A DNA stretch of 64,000 bases from Desulforamulus ferrireducens (GCF_002005145.1 NZ_CP019698.1:1984001-2048000), one strand, 5' to 3'. Positions 39,917 through 49,032 are shown, counted from the first letter of the stretch. Notes: generated by a model not told the origin, from the letters alone. Program-made: numbers and translations.

Positions 39917-42154
39917 TTATTCCTCTTGCCTGTTTGCTGCTTTTGCTACGATCGTAGTTGGTGGTGTCTCCTTGCTATGAGCCCCTTTGGCAGCAGTTTT
40001 CGTTGTTTTCTTGGCCGCGGTTTTAGTTGCCGCCTTGGTAGTGGACTTTCCTTGCTTGGTGTCTGTGTCATCGGCCCCGGCCATTCCTTTGCTAGGGCAC
40101 TCCTCGTTGGCACATAGCAGTTGTTTTTCCTTACCCCGGCTATTTTTCTCCACCATCATAAAACCGCAATGGGGGCACTTCTCATTAGTAGGTGCATCCC
40201 AGGTAACAAATTGACATTCAGGATATTTACTACAGCCATAAAACTTACGACCCTTTTTACTTCTTCTGATGACCATTTCCCCATCACACTTGGGACAAGC
40301 TACTCCGGTGGGCTCCAGCAAAGGCTTGGTGTTGCGGCACTCGGGAAAACCAGGGCAAGCCAAAAACTTACCAAAGCGTCCTAGTTTAATAACCATATTT
40401 TTGCCGCATTGTTCACAGATTTCCTCAGATACTTCATCTGCCACCTTAACTTTACCAATAACCTCTTCTGCTTTTTCTAAGGTTTCTTTAAAGGGCAGAT
40501 AAAACTCCCTTAAAACCTCCGACCACTCCTGATCCCCTTCGGCTATTTGATCTAATTTCTCTTCCATATCGGCGGTAAATTCAACATTAATAATGTCGGG
40601 AAAGTGATTTTTGAGCATTTCCACAACTATCATACCCAACTCAGTTGGATAAAATTGTTTATTCTCCCTTACCACATATCCCCTTTTTTGGATGGTTTCC
40701 ACAATGGGCGCATAGGTACTGGGGCGTCCAATCCCCTTTTCCTCAAGGGTCTTGACCAAGGTGGCATCAGTATAGCGTGGCGGGGGCTGAGTAAAGTGCT
40801 GCTTGGGAGTAAGCGACTTAGCCTCTAACTTATCCCCCTCGTTCATTTCCGGTAGTAGCTTTTCTTCATCCTTGCTGCCATCGTCATTTCCCTCAATATA
40901 GACTTGCATAAAGCCGGGAAACTTAACAATAGAGCCACTGGCTCGGAAACTATAATCACCGGCTGCGATATCTATACTGGTGGTATCAATAATGGCCGAG
41001 GCCATTTGACTGGCCACAAATCTGGCCCAGATTAGTTTGTACAGTTTGTATTGATCATTGGTGAGATATTGCTTAACACTTTCCGGTTCTAAACTAACCG
41101 AAGTGGGTCGGATAGCTTCGTGAGCATCCTGCACCTTACCTTTTGCCACTGTTTGTCTTGGTTCCTTGGGTAGATAGGCTGGCCCAAAACGCTCCAAAAT
41201 GAAGCCTCTGGCTTCCTCCACAGCCGTTTCCGAAACCCTGGTTGAGTCGGTACGAATATAGGTCACTAAACCCATGGGACCTTGCTTGCCTAATTCAATA
41301 CCTTCATAAAGCTGTTGCGCAACCACCATGGTCTTACGTGAAGTAAAATTGAGTTTTCTGGATGCTTCTTGCTGCAGCGAACTGGTGGTAAAGGGTGCTG
41401 CCGGGTTACGCAGTTTTTCTTTTCTGGTAATATTAGTTACCTGATAAGAGGCACCCTGTAAATCAGCCAGAATCCGCTCCATGGACTCTTTGTTGGCAAT
41501 CTCAATTTTCTTGTTTTGATATTTATTTAACTTAGCCTCAAAGGGAGATTTGCCAGCTTTAACAAATTTGGCCGTCAGGGTCCAGTATTCTTCGGGAATG
41601 AAGGCTTGAATCTCTTCTTCTCGGTCACAAATTAGCCTGACAGCAACAGACTGTACCCTACCTGCAGATAAACCCTTTTTTATTTTACGCCAAAGCAAAG
41701 GACTTAAATTATAGCCTACCAGTCTGTCCAAAATCCTTCTGGCCTGTTGCGCGTTAACTCTATCTATGTCAATGGGACGGGGGTGTTTAACGGCCTGCTG
41801 GATAGCGTTTTTGGTAATTTCATTAAATTCAATACGGCAAGGGGTATGCTCATCTATATCCAGCAATTTGGTTAAATGCCAGGCAATGGCTTCCCCTTCC
41901 CGGTCCGGGTCAGAGGCCAGTAAAACACGATCAACCTTCTTTACTGAGGACCTCAGATCCTTAATGATATCCCCCTTACCTCTAATGGCAATGTATTTAG
42001 GAGTAAAATTATTCTCTACATCTACGGCAAACTGGCTCTTAGGTAAATCCCGCAGATGACCCATGGATGCTTTAACTGTGAAATTTCTTCCTAAATACTT
42101 GCTAATACTCTTTGCTTTAGCAGGAGATTCCACAATAACTAATGTTTTACTCAA
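39917..42154 (-). CDS. topA: DNA topoisomerase I
   Basis: 745 residues from TTG at 42154, seven bases after GAGGTG. TOPRIM LVIVESPAKAKSISKYLG and DPDREGEAIAWHL; the active-site Tyr in GLVTYIRTDSTRVS; C-terminal zinc ribbons with three C-x2-C...C pairs (CEQCGKNM, CPKCDGEM, CPHCGFMM). The last 50 residues are a Lys/Ala/Thr-rich tail, which may bind DNA. It relaxes negative supercoils. dprA lies upstream and trmFO downstream. Confidence 0.96.
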   Translation of the reverse strand: MSKTLVIVESPAKAKSISKYLGRNFTVKASMGHLRDLPKSQFAVDVENNFTPKYIAIRGKGDIIKDLRSSVKKVDRVLLASDPDREGEAIAWHLTKLLDIDEHTPCRIEFNEITKNAIQQAVKHPRPIDIDRVNAQQARRILDRLVGYNLSPLLWRKIKKGLSAGRVQSVAVRLICDREEEIQAFIPEEYWTLTAKFVKAGKSPFEAKLNKYQNKKIEIANKESMERILADLQGASYQVTNITRKEKLRNPAAPFTTSSLQQEASRKLNFTSRKTMVVAQQLYEGIELGKQGPMGLVTYIRTDSTRVSETAVEEARGFILERFGPAYLPKEPRQTVAKGKVQDAHEAIRPTSVSLEPESVKQYLTNDQYKLYKLIWARFVASQMASAIIDTTSIDIAAGDYSFRASGSIVKFPGFMQVYIEGNDDGSKDEEKLLPEMNEGDKLEAKSLTPKQHFTQPPPRYTDATLVKTLEEKGIGRPSTYAPIVETIQKRGYVVRENKQFYPTELGMIVVEMLKNHFPDIINVEFTADMEEKLDQIAEGDQEWSEVLREFYLPFKETLEKAEEVIGKVKVADEVSEEICEQCGKNMVIKLGRFGKFLACPGFPECRNTKPLLEPTGVACPKCDGEMVIRRSKKGRKFYGCSKYPECQFVTWDAPTNEKCPHCGFMMVEKNSRGKEKQLLCANEECPSKGMAGADDTDTKQGKSTTKAATKTAAKKTTKTAAKGAHSKETPPTTIVAKAANRQEE

Positions 42155-42285
42155 TACGGTACACCTCATTTAATGAACGCTAAGAGACTTTAAGCTACTT
42201 CAAGGTCTTCCGGGTAAAAATATTATTATCCCTTACTTCCTTCTACAATGTATCTAGAGGCTATGCTTTTTAGAACAAGAATGGT

Positions 42286-43380
42286 TTATAGTCCTGCCGT
42301 TACGTACATTTTTCCAGGTAACACACGAATTAAACCTTTAATTTCCAACATAGTTAAAGCTACAGCCACTTCACCGGCCGGTAACTGACATTCATGAATA
42401 ATTTGTTCCTGGGTACTTGGTAAATGAGAGAGTGTGGCCAAGACTTTCATTTCACTATCGGTCAAGGCAATCTGACTTTCTTTTTGCTCCCGTTGTTTTA
42501 AACTAATATCTCCTAAACCTAACTCTTCCCATACCTCTGCCGGACTTGTAACCAAAATCGCTCCCTGTCTAATTAGCTTATTAGTACCTGCGCTTTTTAG
42601 ATTATTAATATTACCAGGAATGGCCATTACTTCTCTGCCTTGTTCTAAGGCAAAATCGGCCGTTATTAAGGCACCACTTTTTTCAGCTGCTTCTATTACC
42701 AACACTCCTTGACTTAGGCCGCTAATAATTCTGTTTCTGCTGGGAAAGTGCCAAGCCGTGGGCGCAGTCCCAGGGGGAAACTCTGTTATGACGGCACCTT
42801 GTTCCATAATTTGCTTCATTAACTTATGATTTTCTTTCGGGTATACCACATCCGGGCCACAGCCCAAAACTGCTATGGTGGTTCCACCAGCCAGCAGAGC
42901 TCCCCGGTGTGCGGCACTGTCTATGCCCCGGGCCATACCGCTGACAATGACAACTCCTGAGGCGGCCAATTCACTGGCAAAGGATTCAGCAACCGCAAGT
43001 CCGTAAGGACTGGCCTGTCGCGAACCAACCAGAGCTAAGTGAATCTTGTCTTGGCTTGGTAAAGCACCCCGCACGAAAAGCGCCAAGGGTGGGTCATAGA
43101 TATTCTTTAATTGCGCAGGGTAATTTTCATCCTCCAGGGTGATAACCTGACAGTCAATATTTTTGAGGTACTGCTCCAATTTATCATATTCTAAAGTATC
43201 CCGACCCCGCACCAATTTTTTCGCCCGCTGTGGTCCTATAAAGTAGACTTGGGCTAATTCTGCTTCTGAAGCTTCCCAAGCTTCCCGGGGGGAGCCAAAA
43301 TAATCAAAGAGCTCCCATAAACGGCGACCACTACCAGGCATCAGCAGTTGCCAGTATATCAAATATTGCCGACTGGTCAA
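42286..43380 (-). CDS. dprA: DNA-processing protein DprA
   Basis: 364 residues. An N-terminal SAM/HhH-like part, then the Rossmann-like DprA core (LALVGSRQASPYGLAVAESF, VIVSGMARGIDSAAHRGAL, TIAVLGCGPDVVYPKENHKL, FPPGTAPTAWHFPSRNRIIS, VIEAAEKSGALITADFALEQ) and a C-terminal winged-helix domain (LATLSHLPSTQEQIIHECQL). It loads RecA on incoming single-stranded DNA. TTG start. It is upstream of topA, as in many Firmicutes. Confidence 0.94.
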   Translation of the reverse strand: MTSRQYLIYWQLLMPGSGRRLWELFDYFGSPREAWEASEAELAQVYFIGPQRAKKLVRGRDTLEYDKLEQYLKNIDCQVITLEDENYPAQLKNIYDPPLALFVRGALPSQDKIHLALVGSRQASPYGLAVAESFASELAASGVVIVSGMARGIDSAAHRGALLAGGTTIAVLGCGPDVVYPKENHKLMKQIMEQGAVITEFPPGTAPTAWHFPSRNRIISGLSQGVLVIEAAEKSGALITADFALEQGREVMAIPGNINNLKSAGTNKLIRQGAILVTSPAEVWEELGLGDISLKQREQKESQIALTDSEMKVLATLSHLPSTQEQIIHECQLPAGEVAVALTMLEIKGLIRVLPGKMYVTAGL

Positions 43381-43457
43381 ACTACCACCCCAAAAACATT
43401 AATAGTCTATCAACACTTTCGGGGCTAAAATGGATTATCCTTCCAAAAGGTGAAAAA

Positions 43458-44366
43458 TTATTCCAAATCTAAAATATGAGAGATGCTTTGGGGGTTCTTT
43501 AACATGCTTTGGTGCAGGTCACCAAATACCTTCAGTCGTTGGAAAATGGTTGATATATTAAAATGACCAGGTAGAACTCTCTGCTCCTCAATTTCTTCCC
43601 ATAGGAGGGGTGTGGACACCGGCGCACCGGGTAAAGGCCTTAAACTATAAGTCCAGGCCATACTTTTGCCCCTGGTATTTTGTAGATAATCCACATATAC
43701 TTTGTCAGCCTCTCGCTTATCCAAAGACCTTTCAATGGTTGCCTTGTGGGGCAGGGCATTGGTTACCAGGCGGGCTATTAAACCCATAGCCTTAGTCACC
43801 TCCCGAAAGGTGTAAACGGCTTTAATGGGAATAAAGATATGAATGCCACTGGCGCCGGAAGTTTTGGGATAACCCTTAATATTTAGTTGATCCAAGGCCT
43901 TTTTAACCACCATCGCCACTTCCATGACATCAGAAAAACTGGCTGCTTCCCCAGGATCCAAATCAATAATGGCCAGATCGGGATTTTCTATACTATGCTT
44001 TTGCGAGAGCCAAGCATGCATTTCAATACAACCCTGGTTGGCCAGCCAAACTAAAGTGGCAGTATCTTCACACATTATGTAATTAACTATTTTACCCCCA
44101 TGGGGAATGCTCACGGTCTGTAACCATGCCGGAGCATAAGTGGGACATTCCTTCTGGTAAAAGTACTCCCCTTGGATACCATTGGGATACCTTTTCATAA
44201 CCAGAGGACGACCTTTCATATAGGGCAAGAGATAGGGCGCAATGTCCGTATAATACTTTACTAAATGGGCTTTGGTCAAGCCTTCTGGCCACATTAATTT
44301 GTTAAGATTGGTAAGCTTAATATTTTTCCCCTCTATTAGTACCTCTGTGGCAGTAGCTGTTGGCAT
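43458..44366 (-). CDS. LigD-type NHEJ primase/polymerase domain protein
   Basis: 302 residues from ATG at 44366, six bases after GGGGGG. It corresponds to the polymerase domain of LigD alone: TNLNKLMWPEGLTKAHLVKY, KRYPNGIQGEYFYQKECP, LAIIDLDPGEAASFSDVMEV (metal-binding DxD), and TSGASGIHIFIPI. No ligase or phosphoesterase domain is attached. With the Ku gene twelve kilobases away it should form a two-gene NHEJ system for double-strand breaks in spores. The ligase partner is not in this window. Confidence 0.88.
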   Translation of the reverse strand: MPTATATEVLIEGKNIKLTNLNKLMWPEGLTKAHLVKYYTDIAPYLLPYMKGRPLVMKRYPNGIQGEYFYQKECPTYAPAWLQTVSIPHGGKIVNYIMCEDTATLVWLANQGCIEMHAWLSQKHSIENPDLAIIDLDPGEAASFSDVMEVAMVVKKALDQLNIKGYPKTSGASGIHIFIPIKAVYTFREVTKAMGLIARLVTNALPHKATIERSLDKREADKVYVDYLQNTRGKSMAWTYSLRPLPGAPVSTPLLWEEIEEQRVLPGHFNISTIFQRLKVFGDLHQSMLKNPQSISHILDLE

Positions 44367-44467
44367 ATTCATCCCCCCCAGGTTTAATAACCTTATTTGT
44401 CCCCAGGGAGCAGAAAAATATAATAGCCCGGCAACAATATGCTGCCGAGCCAGTACTGCTAAATAAA

Positions 44468-45751
44468 TTAGATAAAATAGAAGAAATACAAATAAACAGA
44501 GGAAATAATAATGGAAACTATCATTAGCGGGAAGGCCACTTTCATAAAACCTAGGAAGGTGAACTTAATCCCTTGTTTTTCAGCCATACCTGCCACCACT
44601 ACGTTAGCAGAGGCTCCAATGATGGTACCATTGCCACCCAGACAGGCACCCAGGGAGAGGGCCCACCAAAGCGGTTCCAGATTTGTCATACCACCTAAAC
44701 GTCCCATATCTTGAATTAGGGGAATCATGGTTGCCACAAAGGGAATGTTATCCACAAAGGCAGAGGCAATGGCAGATAACCAGAGAATTAGCATACCGGT
44801 GGTTAGCAATTCCCCGCCGGTTATTTCCAGCGCTTTGGCGGCAATCCACTCAATCACACCCACTTCAACTAGTCCACCAACTAAGATGAATAGACCAGCA
44901 AAGAAGAAAATAACCGGCCATTCCACCGCTTCCAGGGCGTGTTCTGGTTCTTCACGGGTTACCAAAAGCAATAGCGCTGCACCGGCCAGAGCAATGGTTG
45001 CAGATTCCAGATGTAAGTACTGGTGCAACAGGAAACCACCAATAGTTAAGGCTAGAACAAACAAAGACTGCTTGAGGAGCTTTGGATCTTTAATTTCGTC
45101 ATTCTCATTCAGGGCCATGATATTTTGCTTTAACTCTTCACGCACATTAAAGGACTTGCGATAAATTAGCTTTAACAGAAAAATTGTCACAACCATAATG
45201 ACAATAACAACTGGCAGTAAATTCACCACAAAGTCCATAAAACCAAGACCTACAGCAGAACCAATCATGATATTGGGCGGGTCACCAATTAGCGTTGAGG
45301 TACCACCGATGTTGGAGGATAATACCTCTGCAATCAAAATTGGCATGGGGTTTATCTCTAAAGACCTGGCAATAGAGAAGGTTACTGGTACAATTAACAA
45401 CACTGTGGTTACGTTATCCAACAAAGCGGATAATACTGCGGTGATCACCGACAGAGCCACCATAATGGCCACCGGCTCACCTTTACTTAGCTTAGCAGAT
45501 TTTACAGCTAAATACTCAAAAACTCCGGAGCGCCTGGTTATACCCACAATAATCATCATACCAACCAGCAAACCAATGGTATTAAAGTCGATATGATGGA
45601 TAGCCTCTTCTTGGTGCAAAATACCGGTTATTATCAACACCATGGCACCGAATAAAGCTACCACTGTCCTATGGATCTTTTCAGAAATAATGATGGCATA
45701 GGAAAGCAAAAAGACTACGGAAGCGAGAATGACCTGACTGTTTCCCTCCAT
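44468..45751 (-). CDS. ArsB/NhaD-type ion transporter
   Basis: 427 residues, about eleven or twelve membrane segments. NVTTVLLIVPVTFSIARSLE and SNIGGTSTLIGDPPNIMIGS are typical of the ArsB/NhaD (IT superfamily) fold, with a second half AFVDNIPFVATMIPLIQDMG and CLGGNGTIIGASANVVVAGM. Family members move sodium/protons, arsenite or anions; the substrate cannot be told. ATG after GAGGTGACGTAAC. It is downstream of the SLC13 gene, with a hairpin between them. Confidence 0.8.
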   Translation of the reverse strand: MEGNSQVILASVVFLLSYAIIISEKIHRTVVALFGAMVLIITGILHQEEAIHHIDFNTIGLLVGMMIIVGITRRSGVFEYLAVKSAKLSKGEPVAIMVALSVITAVLSALLDNVTTVLLIVPVTFSIARSLEINPMPILIAEVLSSNIGGTSTLIGDPPNIMIGSAVGLGFMDFVVNLLPVVIVIMVVTIFLLKLIYRKSFNVREELKQNIMALNENDEIKDPKLLKQSLFVLALTIGGFLLHQYLHLESATIALAGAALLLLVTREEPEHALEAVEWPVIFFFAGLFILVGGLVEVGVIEWIAAKALEITGGELLTTGMLILWLSAIASAFVDNIPFVATMIPLIQDMGRLGGMTNLEPLWWALSLGACLGGNGTIIGASANVVVAGMAEKQGIKFTFLGFMKVAFPLMIVSIIISSVYLYFFYFI

Positions 45752-45875
45752 GTTACGTCACCTCTAATATAGTTTGACTAAGGCTGGATTACTCCAACAG
45801 AAGTAATTATAAACCTGGTGTTTAGCAAAAACAACAGGTAGTGACATCATCATTTGTCAGTATTTTATTTTTTTT

Positions 45876-45903
45876 AAAGACCCTGGCTAAAGCCAGGGTC
45901 TTT
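45876..45903 (-). terminator. Hairpin after the SLC13-type transporter gene
   Basis: Perfect 12-bp stem AAAGACCCTGGC / GCCAGGGTCTTT with a four-base loop, eight bases after the stop at 45911. The minus-strand U-run is only the TTT of the stem, then A-rich, so this is a non-canonical terminator. Confidence 0.6.
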
Positions 45904-45910
45904 GTGTAAA

Positions 45911-47359
45911 CTAGTTTATTAAAGCCGGAATGCCAATGATTGGCCAGAATGTTAAGGAGAAAATTGCCACCATGGCCAAGATAGCCAGACTGGCAGGCAC
46001 ACCGGTAGCAAAGAACTCACCAGTGGTAAACTGTTTTGATTGATAAGCTATGGCATTGGGTGCGGCACCAATCAACAGTAGGAAGGGCATACCGGCCATG
46101 GCTACGGAGGAATAGAGAATAATCTCAGGGTTTACTCCCAAGTATTTGGCTATAACCAATGCCACAGGTAAGCAAATGGAAATGGCAGCCACGTTCATAA
46201 TAAAGTTGGTTAATATCAGTACCAGGAAGGATATGCCAAGTACAAAGACCAACCAGGGAGCATCCTGAATCATGGAGAGCCAGCTGACAGCCATCCACTC
46301 AGCAGCCCCGGTTTGCCATAAAGCAAAACCTATACTCATAGCACCGGAGAATAACAAAACGATATTCCAGGAAATGGATCTTTCCAATTCTTTAACAGTT
46401 AGAATTTTGGTAATAAAGAAGATTAAACCGGCAGTAAGCAAGGGAATAGAACGATCCATGCCTTTCAAGGCGGGAATGTAGGCCTGGAAAACTAAAGAAG
46501 CCAAGGCCAGACCAACCACTACCAGAACAAAAATCTCCTGTTTGGTGATGGGACCTAATTTATCTAACTCTTCCTGGGCACGGCTACGCAGACCAGGTAC
46601 TTTAAGTTTTTCAGGCTTAAAAATAGTTATCATTAAAAAGAAAATAAAGATCACGGTAAGCCAACCAAAGGGAGCCAGAGCAGCGGAGAATTCCAAGAAA
46701 GTAACATCTTGACCGGTAAATTCTTTATAGAAACCAACGGCAGCAGGGTTGCGGGCCCCACCCATTAAAGTACAGATACTACCGGCTCCAGCGGCAAAGG
46801 CCATGCCCATAAACATCGCTTTACCAAACTTGCTGGGCTTATCCATGTCGCCACCGTACAGGGCAAGAATTGACATCATAATGGGAAACATAGCTCCGGC
46901 CACTGCGGTATGGGCCATGACGTGGGTCAATAAGGCGGTAAGAACAAATACGCCCAACAGAATTTTCCGCGTATCCTCTCCCACAATTACCAGCATCTTA
47001 TAGGCAATTCTTTTGGTAATACCACATTGGGTAAAGGCAACACCAACTAATAAAGAACCTAAGATAAATAACACTGTGGGATCCATAAAATCACGGAAAG
47101 CCTCTTTAGCAGTGCGAATACCAAATACCGGTTGTAAAACACCAATGGCAATACTGGTAACACCAATGGGAACCACTTCAAAAACCCACCAAATACCGGC
47201 TAACAGGAAAAGTCCGATACCTGCTTTACCAGCTTGAGTTAATTCAAAGGATTTTCCCATGGGGTCCACAGCAGGTGCAAGGGGCGGCATAAAATAAAAC
47301 AGCAGTAACACCGCGATGCCAAGAAAAACAAAGAAATACCTTTTCAAATCACTACTCAC
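45911..47359 (-). CDS. SLC13/DASS-family anion transporter
   Basis: 482 residues, about twelve membrane segments. IWWVFEVVPIGVTSIAIGVL, LTHVMAHTAVAGAMFPIMMS, FAAGAGSICTLMGGARNPAA and the second-half motif MNVAAISICLPVALVIAK match the divalent anion/sodium symporter family (dicarboxylates, sulfate). In a sulfate reducer sulfate uptake would fit, but this is inference. GTG start seven bases after GAGGTG. About 127 bp upstream lies a strong terminator preceded by a sigma-54-like promoter (separate entries), so expression may need readthrough. Confidence 0.85.
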   Translation of the reverse strand: MSSDLKRYFFVFLGIAVLLLFYFMPPLAPAVDPMGKSFELTQAGKAGIGLFLLAGIWWVFEVVPIGVTSIAIGVLQPVFGIRTAKEAFRDFMDPTVLFILGSLLVGVAFTQCGITKRIAYKMLVIVGEDTRKILLGVFVLTALLTHVMAHTAVAGAMFPIMMSILALYGGDMDKPSKFGKAMFMGMAFAAGAGSICTLMGGARNPAAVGFYKEFTGQDVTFLEFSAALAPFGWLTVIFIFFLMITIFKPEKLKVPGLRSRAQEELDKLGPITKQEIFVLVVVGLALASLVFQAYIPALKGMDRSIPLLTAGLIFFITKILTVKELERSISWNIVLLFSGAMSIGFALWQTGAAEWMAVSWLSMIQDAPWLVFVLGISFLVLILTNFIMNVAAISICLPVALVIAKYLGVNPEIILYSSVAMAGMPFLLLIGAAPNAIAYQSKQFTTGEFFATGVPASLAILAMVAIFSLTFWPIIGIPALIN

Positions 47360-47485
47360 GCCAAATCACCTCTTCATGTTTAATAAACTTAATAATGCCG
47401 AAAGACATATTTTATGTAAGATGCTGCTTAGAAAACTATTTCTCGTGCTGCGGCTTACGAGGTTAACCAACACCCCCTTTAAAAC

Positions 47486-47536
47486 AAAAAACCAACGCAT
47501 CTTGAAACACAGGCAAATAATCAAGATAACGTTGGT
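47486..47536 (-). terminator. Intrinsic terminator in the leader of the SLC13 gene
   Basis: ACCAACG...ATCTTGA paired with TCAAGAT...GCGTTGGT, then TTTTTTG on the minus strand. It ends a predicted RNA of about 68 nt that starts near 47553, with the transporter gene 127 bp further. It can also serve as a terminator of the preceding DUF2294 gene, whose stop is at 47631. Confidence 0.78.
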
Positions 47537-47563
47537 TTACTTAAATACCAAGCCAAACGACTC

Positions 47564-47580
47564 TGCATTCCGTCTACCAA
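47564..47580 (-). promoter_or_regulatory. Sigma-54 (-24/-12) promoter before the SLC13 leader
   Basis: Minus strand TTGGTAGACGGAATGCA: GG and GC separated by exactly ten bases, as in the sigma-54 consensus TGGCACG-N4-TTGC. The predicted start is near 47553. It has close kin at 49148-49164. Confidence 0.6.
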
Positions 47581-47630
47581 CATTCCACTAGCATTAACTC
47601 GCTCTAAACCCCCACAGAAGTTAGAGCCAG

Positions 47631-47999
47631 TTAGATTATTTTTAATTTTTTCTCCAAGTCAGTATCCATGATAAAGACTTCAATTTGTTCTCCTGTGCGG
47701 ATACTGATATCTCCATGGCTACTAATAACCTTGCTTTTTGTTATGTCTGTAATAATTTTCTCAATCTGTTCCAGATAAGACTCCCTTAGTTCCATTCTTA
47801 GTTGCTTAACTAAAGCTCGACCTTTCTTGGTAAAACTTACATGTTTTTCTTCTTTTGTTAGCACCCCTTTAGAGCGAAGAATTACCATATCCCTGCAAAT
47901 CAATGCCTTGGTGCTCTCAGGTCCACGCCCAACCAATTCCCGTTGAAACTTGATGAATGACTCACACAATTGCTTTTCTAAAAGCTGCTGCTGACTCAC
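47631..47999 (-). CDS. DUF2294 family protein
   Basis: 122 residues from GTG at 47999, six bases after GGGGGGAGA; a longer upstream reading runs into that site. The segments ELVGRGPESTKALICRDMVI and LRSKGVLTKEEKHVSF are the DUF2294 signature (this family is also annotated as MpsC-like, linked to sodium/bicarbonate uptake systems). The C-terminus is helical then beta (ISSHGDISIRTGEQIEVFIM). It is likely cytoplasmic. A palindrome cluster and a sigma-54-like element lie upstream. Function unknown. Confidence 0.72.
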   Translation of the reverse strand: MSQQQLLEKQLCESFIKFQRELVGRGPESTKALICRDMVILRSKGVLTKEEKHVSFTKKGRALVKQLRMELRESYLEQIEKIITDITKSKVISSHGDISIRTGEQIEVFIMDTDLEKKLKII

Positions 48000-48072
48000 C
48001 TCTAATCTCCCCCCATTCGTCAACATAAAGAAATATAAGGTACTTGCTCCGACAGAGGTGTTTGTTCAAATT

Positions 48073-48088
48073 CGCACAAAGGATACCA
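48073..48088 (-). promoter_or_regulatory. Possible sigma-54 promoter of the DUF2294 gene
   Basis: Minus strand TGGTATCCTTTGTGCG, with GG-N10-GC spacing; the -24 half has TGG-T-A and the -12 half TGC. The predicted start is near 48062, about 63 bp before the gene. Weaker than the other copies. Confidence 0.38.
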
Positions 48089-48153
48089 TTAGAGTATTAT
48101 TGTCACTAAAGCAGATGGCATGAAAACCATTATTTATTATTACAATTGTTATT

Positions 48154-48239
48154 ATGTCAGCAGTATTATGACAAATTCCAATGTCATGTAATGACAAAAC
48201 TTTGTGTCTTAAAGGTACAGATTATAAATAATTCTGTAC
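48154..48239. promoter_or_regulatory. Palindromic operator-like sites upstream of the DUF2294 gene
   Basis: Three palindromes in 86 bp: ATGTCA-N8-ATGACA (48154-48173), TGTCAT-GTA-ATGACA (48182-48196) and GTACAGA-N11-TCTGTAC (48215-48239). They lie 65-150 bp before the sigma-54-like element, the distance usual for activator sites. The stretch 48240-48560 beyond them, within the 757-bp gene-free gap, holds nothing recognisable. Confidence 0.45.
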
Positions 48240-48564
48240 AGTTTTATATCAGCCCATTTATTTAAACTATAACCGGATTCCTCGCTATATTTATTATTTG
48301 TGCCGCATATTGCAGGTTTTAAATTATTTTTATGAATTGGATAAAGAATAGACAGATTCCTATTTTTGTATTTCTTTGTACTTAGCCCGATAAACTCGAT
48401 GCAAAAGGTTTATGACAACCCAAGGCCAGTCAAATAGTCTTGTTAGTGACAACTATTCTTTGACAAGAGCTAGCTGACCATACCCGCCCAGCATTGGCCA
48501 ATACACCAATGATGGTAAGTCAGGATTTGGCAAAGGCTAAAATACTAAGTAATGCCTTATAAAA

Positions 48565-48608
48565 ATAAGAAAACCAGCGTTAGAAAAACAGCCGTTTTCT
48601 AACGCTGG
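48565..48608 (-). terminator. Intrinsic terminator about 150 bp after the cysteine-rich protein gene
   Basis: Perfect 14-bp stem CCAGCGTTAGAAAA / TTTTCTAACGCTGG, then TTTTCTTATTTTT on the minus strand. Upstream, TTGGTAGAATTAAACA (48631-48646) resembles the -24 half of the sigma-54 elements, but its -12 half lacks GC. Confidence 0.75.
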
Positions 48609-48756
48609 CAAACTTACGGTAAGTATTCTTTGTTTAATTCTACCAATTTTATCAATTGAACTAACAACAAGCAAAAGTTTACGCTGTGGGAAAACCATAT
48701 TAGGCTTTACTCATTATTTCACCCTTTTTTGTCAGGGATGTGTTTTGTTGTTTTAT

Positions 48757-49032
48757 TTATATTGCTGAAGGGGCTAATCCTCTATCAAGAAAAAACAGAC
48801 GTTCTTGTTCCTTTAACGGTTCACCGTTTTCACTTTGGCAAATGTAGTTTTGGCAACGGGTGGGAATTAAAGCAATATCAGTAACAATCATGTAATCTAT
48901 TCCCTCAGGCGTTAACCTTCTCACCTCGGATTCTGCATTTTGGATAACTGTTTTAACTATATCAGCAAGTTGCAGCCTAATCTGACAGTTTTCCTTATGC
49001 ACACACTGACCGCATTTTGAGGTACCATTCAT
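48757..49032 (-). CDS. Small cysteine-rich hypothetical protein
   Basis: 91 residues. Cysteines form SKCGQCVHKENC near the start and RCQNYIC in the second half, a likely metal-binding (zinc or iron-sulfur) set of five or so; the middle is helical (LADIVKTVIQNAESEVRRL). ATG nine bases after GAAGGGGG. I do not recognise the family. Its leader is a 62-nt predicted RNA with a terminator 43 bp before the ATG, so there is no room for another promoter between them and expression should depend on readthrough or on release of the terminator. Confidence 0.65.
   Translation of the reverse strand: MNGTSKCGQCVHKENCQIRLQLADIVKTVIQNAESEVRRLTPEGIDYMIVTDIALIPTRCQNYICQSENGEPLKEQERLFFLDRGLAPSAI

Noticed and set aside
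45752-45840. TTGGAGTAATCCAGCC before the ArsB/NhaD-type gene as sigma-54 promoter
   Set aside because: GG-N9-GC spacing is one base short.
47545-47600. TTGGTAGAC-like text recalling a tRNA D-arm or a riboswitch aptamer
   Set aside because: No acceptor stem or T-arm exists, and the spacing GG-N10-GC explains the conserved bases better as a sigma-54 promoter.
48361-48480. Possible 30-odd-codon minus-strand frame (…FDWPWVVINLLHRVYR…)
   Set aside because: It has an in-frame stop just upstream, no ribosome site and no recognisable family. It could be a gene remnant, but the evidence is too thin.
48486-48499. GG-N10-GC hit TTGGCCAATGCTGGGC on the minus strand
   Set aside because: The -12 side is G-rich without TTGC and no gene follows within 480 bp; probably chance.
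48683-48697. GG-N10-GC hit TGGTTTTCCCACAGC on the minus strand
   Set aside because: Poor -12 half (CAGC) and no -24 A/C; chance hits of this kind are expected about once per few hundred bases.
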